This document shows positions 1 through 5,053 of a DNA stretch of 5,449 nt, piece by piece. The stretch comes from an uncultured Sphingomonadales bacterium (GTDB taxonomy: Bacteria > Pseudomonadota > Alphaproteobacteria > Sphingomonadales > Sphingomonadaceae). Where the stretch lies: positions 1 to 5,449 of the forward strand of contig CAIPWG010000225.1 in assembly GCA_903868655.1 (NCBI GenBank), read 5' to 3'. Numbering within the stretch: the stretch's first letter is position 1; every line of letters starts with the position of its first letter. The translations under genes were made by a program, and so were the position numbers. The notes below the pieces were generated by a model. That model searched no databases. It was not told where the DNA came from and saw only the letters and a program-made list of their open reading frames with translations.

Positions 1-947
1 GGCCGCAGAATACCGGCAAGGTTTTGAGCCGACACCACCGAAGGCGCAGTATAAGGCGCGGTTGGCCGGATGTTCAGCCGGTATTGTCCGGGCGCGACTA
101 GGGGAAACAGATATTCGCCCTGCGCCAACGGAAACGAATTGCCCGAACCATCAACCACGGGTTGGCCAGTGACAACCGTCGAAGGCCAGCTCGTCACACC
201 GTCGGGCGCCAGCACGGTGGCAGGCTGGCCCGTAGCAACGTTGATGATCGTGACCGTAACGCCGTTAACCGAGGCGCCACTTTGACTGTCGAACACAAAC
301 CCGAACGGATCGTTGGCCACCGAAACGGTGGTGATCGCGATCGGCGTTGCCGACGCATTGAGCATCGCCGCAATCGAAATGGTGTTGCCCGCAGCCACAC
401 TCAGCTGACAATCACCCTGAACGGGCTGGGGCGGAACTGCCGCTGTGGGGATCGCACCGACAAACACACCGCTGTTGTTCGCGGTTTCGAAAACCGTCAG
501 CGTTTCCTTGTCACCCCCATTGGTGGTCAGTTCAACCTGGATCGAATCGATCGTGGTTGGGTGGGTATTGCCTTCCGGTGCGTTGACTTGAAAATAGAAT
601 ACGCTGCCAATCTGCACTGTGGTGGTCTGTGCGACCGAGGCTATCTGGTTGTATGCCGCCTGTGTGCTCGACCCGGCAATTTGCGCGCCGCCACATTGCG
701 ATGGCATGAAACTGAGCGATGTCGACCCGCCCGGTGCTGCGGCGTATGTCGTGATCGACGGCGCCGACGTCATCCGGGTAAAGGACACCGCGTTCGACTG
801 CGCTGTCACGGTCTGACCGGCTTGGCGCCAGTTGGCCGAGGCAATGTTGGTAATGGTCTGCGCGGGTGCAGCGGGCGCCGTCAACAGCGCCAGAAGACAC
901 ACCAGTCCGCTTGCCAAGGACCGAAAAAGGCAGGGAAGTTGCTTCAT
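1..947 (-). CDS. Secreted multi-domain surface protein, N-terminal part (runs off left edge)
   Basis: The reading frame is open from the ATG at 947 to the window edge, giving 315 residues without a stop; the C-terminus is missing. Residues 1-30 are a Sec signal peptide (basic start, Leu/Ala core, probable cleavage near APA-Q at 29/30). Residues 31-55 carry the same post-signal module as two upstream neighbours (ITNIA, then SNAVSF). Residues 110-170 resemble a beta-sandwich segment often seen in large DUF11/SdrD-like proteins (GGDKETLTVFET, then NNSGVFVGAI). Residues 211-315 look like a carboxypeptidase-regulatory or SdrD_B-like Ig fold (FDSQSGASVNGVTVTI, then VAPGQYRLNI). Cys85 and Cys180 could form a disulfide after export. 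It is probably the large structural member of the cluster, with further repeats beyond the edge. No Shine-Dalgarno is visible before the ATG, but no in-frame alternative start with a signal peptide exists upstream. The exact function is unknown. Confidence 0.85.
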   Translation of the reverse strand, partial: MKQLPCLFRSLASGLVCLLALLTAPAAPAQTITNIASANWRQAGQTVTAQSNAVSFTRMTSAPSITTYAAAPGGSTSLSFMPSQCGGAQIAGSSTQAAYNQIASVAQTTTVQIGSVFYFQVNAPEGNTHPTTIDSIQVELTTNGGDKETLTVFETANNSGVFVGAIPTAAVPPQPVQGDCQLSVAAGNTISIAAMLNASATPIAITTVSVANDPFGFVFDSQSGASVNGVTVTIINVATGQPATVLAPDGVTSWPSTVVTGQPVVDGSGNSFPLAQGEYLFPLVAPGQYRLNIRPTAPYTAPSVVSAQNLAGILR

Positions 948-960
948 GAGACAACAACGA

Positions 961-1000
961 TGGGGCGGCGGCGCCACGCGAAGCAGCACCGCCGCGCCCA
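961..1000 (-). terminator. GC-rich hairpin between two DUF11-cluster genes (attenuator or RNA-processing element)
   Basis: Read on the minus strand, TGGG-C-GCGGCGG pairs with CCGCCGCCCCA, giving an 11-bp stem with one bulged C and a 17-nt loop. It starts 5 nt after the stop of the 1006-2112 gene and ends 13 nt before the next ATG. The sequence that follows is only moderately T-rich (TCGTTGTTGTCTC), so it is not a classical intrinsic terminator. A partial terminator or an mRNA-stabilising 3' hairpin that raises the upstream gene over the downstream one fits better. This is inferred from base pairing alone. Confidence 0.5.
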
Positions 1001-1005
1001 GCGCA

Positions 1006-2112
1006 TCAGTTGATCGTTGCCTGGAACAGCAGACCCTCGGACGCACCGGGTGCCAATGTTGCCAGAGTGCCGCTTACCGTCGGGTTCGGCGTCGTGGTGT
1101 AGTTGACCGTATCCGATCCCGCGGTCCCTGCCCCGCATGTGGCAGAGGCACCCGATCCGGTTACCGCAGCGTTCAGCACGACAGAGCCGGGCTTGTATGT
1201 GACCGTCGTGGGCAGAACGTCGCTGATGTTGATATTGCTGGCCGACGCAGACGCGGTCGAGGCGTTGGCAACAACGATGCAATATTGCAGCGTCGCGCCC
1301 GGGATCGCCTTGGGATTGGAAGTGCCTTCAACCGGGTCATTCACGACGATGCTGTTCTTGTTCACGGTCAGCACCGGCGCCGCGACAGTGTAATCGGCAA
1401 GAGCGGTGTATTTGCCGTCGAACGCGGAGTCGCCCCCGTTGCCCGCAGCATCGCCAAACACCGTCTGCATGGTGCCGGGCGTCCACGCCACGCCTGAACC
1501 CGACTGGGTCAGCGCCGCACCCTGGGTTCCCGGGGTTGCTGCTGACTCAGCGGTTACCGTAAGATTGATACCAGCGACCTGTCCGTTGGTTGCGGTCGAA
1601 GGAATTGTTGCGAGAACATACACGCACTGCGTTGCGCCCACGGCCAATTGATCAAGGAACGCGACTTGCGTGGCGTTTGCCGAGCTGTAACTGCAGGTCG
1701 CGCTTCCATTGGTGTTGACCCAGTATGTCATCGCAGTCGCGGTCACGCTGTCGGTGCCGCCGTGTGCCGTGGTTGCACCGGTTGCCTGTGCCGCAGCAGA
1801 AAGGCCTACGTCGATGATTTCGTTCGACGAGTTGGTCACTTGGAAAGTGGCCACCGCGCCGGTCTGCCCCGGCGCGACCAAAGTTGTCGCAGACCCGACA
1901 ATGGTATCGGTCAAAACGATCTTGGCATCGACGATAATCGCGTTCGAGGCGGTTTGCGCTGTTTGCGCCACGCCACCGACCTGAAAGCTTACCTGCGCCG
2001 TGTTGGTAATGGTGGTTCCGGCGGACGTTGCCGCAGCCTGCGCGGGATTGGCCACCAGACTCAAGAGCGCAGCAGTTCCCGCCGCGCCCAGCAACTTGCT
2101 GACGTGTTTCAT
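1006..2112 (-). CDS. Exported DUF11-domain protein, 368 aa
   Basis: The protein begins with a clear Sec signal peptide (MKHVSKLL, then an Ala/Leu core, cleavage near AQA at 24-26). Residues 33-62 hold the post-signal module shared with the genes at 2742-3716 and 1-947 (TITNTAQVSF, then SNAIIVD). A beta-rich section with FQVTN at 90-94 follows, aligning by eye with FQVTN at 87-91 of the 2742-3716 product. Residues about 247-368 match a DUF11 / conserved-repeat domain: LTVNKNSIVV, PGATLQYCIVVAN, DVLPTTVTYKPGSVVLN, then APGAS and a terminal FQATIN strand. The four mature cysteines (140, 163, 278, 326) could give two disulfides. No membrane anchor or catalytic motif is seen. The ATG is supported by GGAGA five bases upstream. 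It follows the 2227-2730 gene after 114 bp with its own promoter-like sequence, so it may be expressed separately. The likely place is periplasm or cell surface; the role is unknown. Confidence 0.88.
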   Translation of the reverse strand: MKHVSKLLGAAGTAALLSLVANPAQAAATSAGTTITNTAQVSFQVGGVAQTAQTASNAIIVDAKIVLTDTIVGSATTLVAPGQTGAVATFQVTNSSNEIIDVGLSAAAQATGATTAHGGTDSVTATAMTYWVNTNGSATCSYSSANATQVAFLDQLAVGATQCVYVLATIPSTATNGQVAGINLTVTAESAATPGTQGAALTQSGSGVAWTPGTMQTVFGDAAGNGGDSAFDGKYTALADYTVAAPVLTVNKNSIVVNDPVEGTSNPKAIPGATLQYCIVVANASTASASASNINISDVLPTTVTYKPGSVVLNAAVTGSGASATCGAGTAGSDTVNYTTTPNPTVSGTLATLAPGASEGLLFQATIN

Positions 2113-2117
2113 GAATT

Positions 2118-2122
2118 TCTCC
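2118..2122 (-). promoter_or_regulatory. Ribosome binding site for the 368-aa DUF11 protein
   Basis: GGAGA on the minus strand lies five bases before the ATG at 2112. It fixes the start that gives a well-formed signal peptide. Confidence 0.65.
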
Positions 2123-2196
2123 GATATTGTTGCATTTCACGTGATTCAGGCTCGATCTCCCCCCGCGAGCCTCGGGGCATTCAAAACATGCAAATC

Positions 2197-2211
2197 ACCA
2201 ATTTTATTGGT
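2197..2211. repeat. Perfect inverted repeat ACCAAT-N3-ATTGGT over the candidate -10
   Basis: Six-base arms around a three-base centre cover the TAAAAT hexamer of the candidate promoter. As DNA this could be an operator. Read on the plus strand it is followed by a T-rich run (2211-2215 and beyond), which resembles a weak terminator for antisense transcripts. The arms are short and AT-rich, so chance is possible. Confidence 0.4.
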
Positions 2212-2230
2212 TTTTATATTTTCTCATCAA
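2201..2230 (-). promoter_or_regulatory. Candidate sigma-70-type promoter for the 368-aa DUF11 gene
   Basis: On the minus strand TTGATG (2225-2230) and TAAAAT (2201-2206) are separated by 18 bp of very A-rich sequence, in contrast to the GC-rich surroundings. The -35 hexamer overlaps the stop codon of the upstream gene. The predicted start would leave a leader of roughly 80 nt containing a small GC stem (2161-2177) and the ribosome binding site. This is a motif match only, and alphaproteobacterial promoters are often degenerate. Confidence 0.45.
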
Positions 2231-2730
2231 CGCACTACGGCGTGGAATTCCAATTTTCCCGAGGCGCCCGGGGCGATCTGGGGAATGACCCAGCGCAATG
2301 CCGTCACATCGTTTGCTTGCGCCGCGCGCATGCCGCCCTTGGCATCGCTGACGGTCAACGCCGCCAGTTTTCCAAACGTTTTTCCGCCATCAACCGACAC
2401 GTCGAAATCGCCAAAACCGTCGTCCGATAGCGCCAGCGCCGATGGCAGCGGGTTGGTTACAACAAAGTGATCGAGCGGCTTGTCCGACGTGCTGCGGTAA
2501 TCGGTGATGACAACCAGATGGCTGCCCGGGATGACCTGATCGTGCGTAACCGCCGGATCGACCACCGCATGGGTCGCCTTGCCGCCCAGGAGCGTGACTT
2601 TGTCGAGCTTGATCGGTTCGCTGCTCAGCACAACCGGGCTTTCGGCGGCCTGGACCGGTCCGGCGATGGACAGCACGATCAGCGGGGCCAAACTGGCGCG
2701 AAGCGCCGCTCTGAGTTTTCTGGCAATCAT
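2227..2730 (-). CDS. Small exported DUF11-like protein, 167 aa
   Basis: A signal peptide covers residues 1-28/29 (MIARKLRAALRA, hydrophobic core, VQA-AE cleavage). The mature part of about 140 residues is essentially one beta-sandwich domain of DUF11 type. PGSHLVVITDYRS at 68-80 and FVVTNPLPSAL at 89-99 match the start of the domain. VSVDGGKTFGKL at 111-122, DVTALRWVIPQIAPGASGKLEF at 141-162 and the terminal HAVVR match its end. It lacks the post-signal module found in its three neighbours and has no cysteine in the mature part. The ATG at 2730 is preferred over the in-frame TTG at 2745 because AGGAG sits seven bases upstream and because it gives a proper signal peptide. The gene starts 11 nt after the stop of the 2742-3716 gene, so the two are surely co-transcribed and probably translationally coupled. 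No enzymatic motif is seen and the function is unknown. Confidence 0.87.
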   Translation of the reverse strand: MIARKLRAALRASLAPLIVLSIAGPVQAAESPVVLSSEPIKLDKVTLLGGKATHAVVDPAVTHDQVIPGSHLVVITDYRSTSDKPLDHFVVTNPLPSALALSDDGFGDFDVSVDGGKTFGKLAALTVSDAKGGMRAAQANDVTALRWVIPQIAPGASGKLEFHAVVR

Positions 2731-2737
2731 GGTGCAA

Positions 2738-2742
2738 CTCCT
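2738..2742 (-). promoter_or_regulatory. Ribosome binding site overlapping upstream stop codon
   Basis: AGGAG on the minus strand begins on the last base of the TGA of the 2742-3716 gene and ends seven bases before the ATG at 2730. It decides that start over the TTG at 2745 and suggests translational coupling. Confidence 0.75.
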
Positions 2743-3716
2743 CAATTGATCTTGACTTGAAAGGTGATGGTTCGGTCGGGGCTGCCGCTGGCGACATTGC
2801 CCAGCGCAACAGCAATTCCGGTGGATGTCGCGGTGCCCATGTCGCTGTCGGCGGCATCGCTCAGCGCGATCCCGTTCAACGTCAGCGTGCCCGGTACATA
2901 CGTCGTGCCCGCAGGATAGGTGTCGGCAACCACCAGACCGTCGGCGGTTCCCGAACCCGCCGTATGCGCGACGATGATATACGTGACGATCGCACCCGTA
3001 ATCGGATTGGCCCCGCCAGAGGGATCAACAATCAACGCCGATTTGGTCAGCGTGACATTGGCAAGACTGGCCACCAGCCCTTCAAGCGCATTGGCCGTGC
3101 CGCCTGACAGGCCGACAACGGCATCAACGCCGCCTGCGCCTTTGCCGATCAGCAACGTCCCCGGCGTGCCCGTTCCGACGACCGAACTCGCGTTCAACCG
3201 TACTTGCGCGGTTTGCGCATCGGTCACCCCCAAGGGTGCCGCAACAACTACAAACACACGGTAGCTGCCATCAGGCGCCAGCATCGGGCTGGCTGCACCA
3301 TTGGCGACGACCGTATCGATGCCCGGATCATAGATCGCATTGCCGTTTGTATCGATGGCGAGCGCCTGCAACGTGGCGGTGAAAGCATTGCCGGCGACGG
3401 CAGTCATGCCGCCAAGATTGAAGCTGTCGGTACCATTGCCCGTATTTGTCACCTGAAAGCTCAAAACTGCTGCCGAATTGCCCACCGGGATTGGTGCGGT
3501 GACAAGCGGGGTAACGGCAACACCGATCAGTTGGTCGACTTTGACGGTGTTGGTATTCGATCGCAGCGTGACCACGCCGGTCGGGGTCGTAAAAGTCGCG
3601 GTTACGGTGTTTTGAATAAGCGTGCCGGCCACAGTTCCCGACGCCCACCCCGGCTGGGGCAGGCCGCAGACCGCAATAATTGCTCCTGCGGCAAGGATGG
3701 TGCGTGACGGTTTCAT
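2742..3716 (-). CDS. Exported DUF11-domain protein, 324 aa, first gene of the cluster
   Basis: A signal peptide spans residues 1-25 (MKPSRTILAAGAII, cleavage near GWA-SG). The cysteine at 17 is preceded by IAV, which is not a good lipobox, so a lipoprotein is unlikely. The post-signal module is at 32-61 (LIQNTVTATF, then SNTNTVKVD). A middle beta section follows (FQVTNTGNGTDSFNL at 87-101). Residues 122-134 form a D-x-N-x-N-x3-D-x3-D loop resembling calcium-binding loops. Residues about 221-324 are a DUF11 domain: VTLTKSALIVDPSGG, ITGAIVTYIIVAHTAG, DTYPAGTTYVPGTLTLNG, and the terminal ITFQVKIN. There is no anchor or catalytic motif. An ATG two codons upstream (3722) is equally in frame; 3716 is preferred for the weak GGATGG before it, but this is unsure. 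It heads the leftward cluster, divergent from pstS. The role is unknown; extracellular or periplasmic structural use is an inference. Confidence 0.87.
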   Translation of the reverse strand: MKPSRTILAAGAIIAVCGLPQPGWASGTVAGTLIQNTVTATFTTPTGVVTLRSNTNTVKVDQLIGVAVTPLVTAPIPVGNSAAVLSFQVTNTGNGTDSFNLGGMTAVAGNAFTATLQALAIDTNGNAIYDPGIDTVVANGAASPMLAPDGSYRVFVVVAAPLGVTDAQTAQVRLNASSVVGTGTPGTLLIGKGAGGVDAVVGLSGGTANALEGLVASLANVTLTKSALIVDPSGGANPITGAIVTYIIVAHTAGSGTADGLVVADTYPAGTTYVPGTLTLNGIALSDAADSDMGTATSTGIAVALGNVASGSPDRTITFQVKIN

Positions 3717-3727
3717 AACCATCCGTA

Positions 3728-3743
3728 TAACTACGCATAGTTA
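3728..3743. promoter_or_regulatory. Perfect palindrome TAACTA-N4-TAGTTA upstream of the DUF11 cluster
   Basis: Six-base perfect arms flank CGCA, 11 bp before the preferred ATG of the leftward gene. The shape fits a dimeric regulator site such as those of LuxR/NarL-type response regulators, but the regulator cannot be named. If transcription starts near the TAAAAT at 3776-3781, this element lies in the leader and could also act as a small RNA hairpin near the ribosome binding site. Confidence 0.45.
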
Positions 3744-3749
3744 AGGGGT

Positions 3750-3773
3750 GGTTATCCCTAACCGCAGGTAACC
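3750..3773. promoter_or_regulatory. Inverted and direct TAACC repeats upstream of the DUF11 cluster
   Basis: GGTTA-N4-TAACC forms an inverted repeat (3750-3763). The TAACC half-site is repeated at 3769-3773, exactly 10 bp after the one at 3759, that is one helical turn. This fits a multi-site operator, but the half-site is only five bases and the match could be chance. Confidence 0.35.
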
Positions 3774-3775
3774 TT

Positions 3776-3781
3776 ATTTTA
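3776..3781 (-). promoter_or_regulatory. Candidate -10 hexamer TAAAAT for the DUF11 cluster
   Basis: TAAAAT on the minus strand is the same hexamer as in the candidate promoter at 2201-2206. It lies about 60 bp before the start codon of the 2742-3716 gene. No convincing -35 is seen at 16-18 bp, which would agree with activator dependence or an alternative sigma factor. The evidence is weak. Confidence 0.3.
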
Positions 3782-3900
3782 CGATTTGGCCCTGGGCAGC
3801 GCACGAATGGCGGCGCATGGTTGCCTGCCATTTATCCAGTGCGCACCGCGACTTGATCGGCATCGGGGCACAAATCCGGCAATCCCGGGCATAGACAGCA

Positions 3901-3918
3901 CTGTCACAATCTCGTCAC
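3901..3918 (+). promoter_or_regulatory. Pho box (PhoB binding site) for pstS
   Basis: CTGTCAC-AATC-TCGTCAC consists of two 7-bp direct repeats with a 4-bp spacer, close to the known PhoB consensus (CTGTCAT, AT-rich four bases, CTGTCAT/C). It lies 97 bp before the pstS ATG on the same strand. In known Pho promoters this box replaces the -35 region, with the -10 about 11 bp downstream. Here that place holds only a poor TACCGC-like hexamer, so the exact start site is not resolved. It implies induction of pst genes under phosphate limitation. Confidence 0.85.
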
Positions 3919-4001
3919 ATGCCACGCTTACCGCAGTCGCAACCGGGTCCGCGATGCGAATCTCGTCCGGTCCATGTCGAGCCCATATTTTCGACCAAGC
4001 C

Positions 4002-4007
4002 AAGGGA
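4002..4007 (+). promoter_or_regulatory. Ribosome binding site of pstS
   Basis: AAGGGA ends eight bases before the ATG at 4016. It supports that start over the in-frame ATG at 3974, which would bury the signal peptide behind 14 extra residues. Confidence 0.6.
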
Positions 4008-4015
4008 CACCTTTC

Positions 4016-5053
4016 ATGCTCAAGCACATCACCATCGGCGCCGGCCTTGTCGTCGCGCTGACCGGCGTTGCCCATGCCGACAATTTCACCGGCGCAGGCG
4101 CCACCTTCCCAGCCCCGGTCTATACCGCGTGGGCGCAGGCCTACAAAGGCGCAACCGGTAATGAGCTGAACTATCAGGCGATTGGTTCGGGCGGCGGGAT
4201 CCGTCAGATCGAAGCCAAGACTGTTGATTTTGGCGCGACTGACAAGCCGCTGAAAGAAGCCGATCTGATCAAAAACGGCCTCAGCCAGTTCCCGACAGTC
4301 GTTGGCGGGATCGTGCCGATCGTCAATCTGCCCGGCGTCAACCCCGGCCAGCTCAAACTGACGGGCGATATCATTGCCAACATGTTTCTGGGTCGCATCA
4401 CGCGTTGGAACGACGATCAGATCACGCGCATCAACCCCGGCATGAAACTGCCCGGCCTGCCCGTCACTGTGGTCCACCGGTCGGATGGTTCGGGCACAAC
4501 CTTCATTTTCACCAGCTACTTGTCACACAAAAGCCAAGCCTGGGCGAATACGGTTGGCGCCAATGACTCGGTCAACTGGAAAACCGGCCTCGGCGGCAAA
4601 GGCAACGATGGCGTAGCCGCATTTGTCAAGCAGACCCCTGGTTCGATCGGCTATGTCGAATACATCTACTCGCGCAAGGACAAGGTCACGTTTGCACTGG
4701 TGCAGAATGCTGCTGGCCAGTTCCCGCAGCCCAACGGCGGCGCGTTTGCCGCTGCTGCCGCCAGCGCGCCTTGGGGCAAAGTTCCGGGCAACTATGTGAT
4801 GCTGCTTGACCAGCCTGCCCGCAACGCCTGGCCGATCAGCGGCGCGACCTTTATCCTGGTGCCGCGCAACACCGAAAACCCGGCCCGCACTGCCGCCGTG
4901 CTGCGGTTCTTCGACTGGGCCTACAAGACCGGTGACAAGACCGCGATTGGCCTCGACTATGTGCCGCTGCCCGCAGCGGTGAAGGATCTGATCCGTCGTC
5001 AGTGGACCAACGAAGTCAAGGCGGGCGGTCGCCCAGTCTATAACGGCAAGTGA
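4016..5053 (+). CDS. pstS: Phosphate ABC transporter, periplasmic phosphate-binding protein PstS
   Basis: This is the periplasmic receptor that binds inorganic phosphate with high affinity and delivers it to the PstCAB transporter; it also feeds the PhoR/PhoU/PhoB phosphate-sensing system. The 345 residues match the usual PstS length. The signal peptide is residues 1-21 (cleavage AHA-D). Family blocks are GAGATFPAPVY (26-36), IGSGGG (56-61), VDFGATDKPL (70-79), HRSDGSGTTFIFTSYLS (154-170), GLGGKGNDGVAAFV (191-204) and the FFDWAYKTG near 298. The phosphate ligands known from E. coli PstS are all in place at an offset of 20: Thr30, Phe31, Ser58, Asp76, Arg155, Asp157, Ser159, Gly160 and Thr161. 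It is soluble type (no lipobox). A Pho box lies upstream and pstC overlaps its stop, as in standard pst operons. Confidence 0.98.
   Translation: MLKHITIGAGLVVALTGVAHADNFTGAGATFPAPVYTAWAQAYKGATGNELNYQAIGSGGGIRQIEAKTVDFGATDKPLKEADLIKNGLSQFPTVVGGIVPIVNLPGVNPGQLKLTGDIIANMFLGRITRWNDDQITRINPGMKLPGLPVTVVHRSDGSGTTFIFTSYLSHKSQAWANTVGANDSVNWKTGLGGKGNDGVAAFVKQTPGSIGYVEYIYSRKDKVTFALVQNAAGQFPQPNGGAFAAAAASAPWGKVPGNYVMLLDQPARNAWPISGATFILVPRNTENPARTAAVLRFFDWAYKTGDKTAIGLDYVPLPAAVKDLIRRQWTNEVKAGGRPVYNGK

Larger units (their letters stand above)
3717..4015. other. Divergent intergenic region between DUF11 cluster and pst operon
   Basis: No coding sequence is supported here. The left part holds two palindromes and a -10-like hexamer for leftward transcription. 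The right part holds the Pho box and leader of pstS. The section between about 3782 and 3900 is GC-rich and shows no recognised motif. Confidence 0.7.

Noticed and set aside
532..957. Minus-strand frame of 141 residues beginning near the large protein's start
   Set aside because: It is out of frame with the gene starting at 947, has no signal peptide and ends within it. The other frame is open to the window edge and has family-like motifs.
162..1013. Long plus-strand open frame of 283 residues
   Set aside because: It is Arg/Gly/His-rich with no recognisable domain or ribosome binding site, and lies antisense to a frame with a signal peptide and beta-domain patterns. It is a typical shadow in GC-rich DNA.
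2137..2144. Eight-base palindrome TCACGTGA before the 368-aa gene
   Set aside because: It is perfect but short, a single site, and no bacterial regulator with this target is implied by the context. It is likely chance.
1648..2430. Plus-strand open frame of 260 residues crossing the 114-bp gap
   Set aside because: Its composition is the Arg-rich antisense type. It spans parts of two well-supported minus-strand genes and the gap between them, and no family motif is seen.
2731..2745. TTG start at 2745 for the 167-aa protein
   Set aside because: This start would place the AGGAG inside the coding region. The ATG at 2730 has that motif at ideal spacing and gives a normal signal peptide.
3666..3668. 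Possible lipoprotein cysteine in the 324-aa protein
   Set aside because: The preceding residues IAV do not form a lipobox (Val at -1), and a normal signal peptidase I site follows at GWA-SG.
3974..4015. Upstream ATG that would extend PstS by 14 residues
   Set aside because: The extension would place a polar stretch before the signal peptide, and AAGGGA is correctly placed for the ATG at 4016.
3779..4477. Minus-strand open frame of 232 residues opposite pstS and its leader
   Set aside because: It is antisense to an unmistakable pstS and would cover the Pho box; no domain or start signal supports it.
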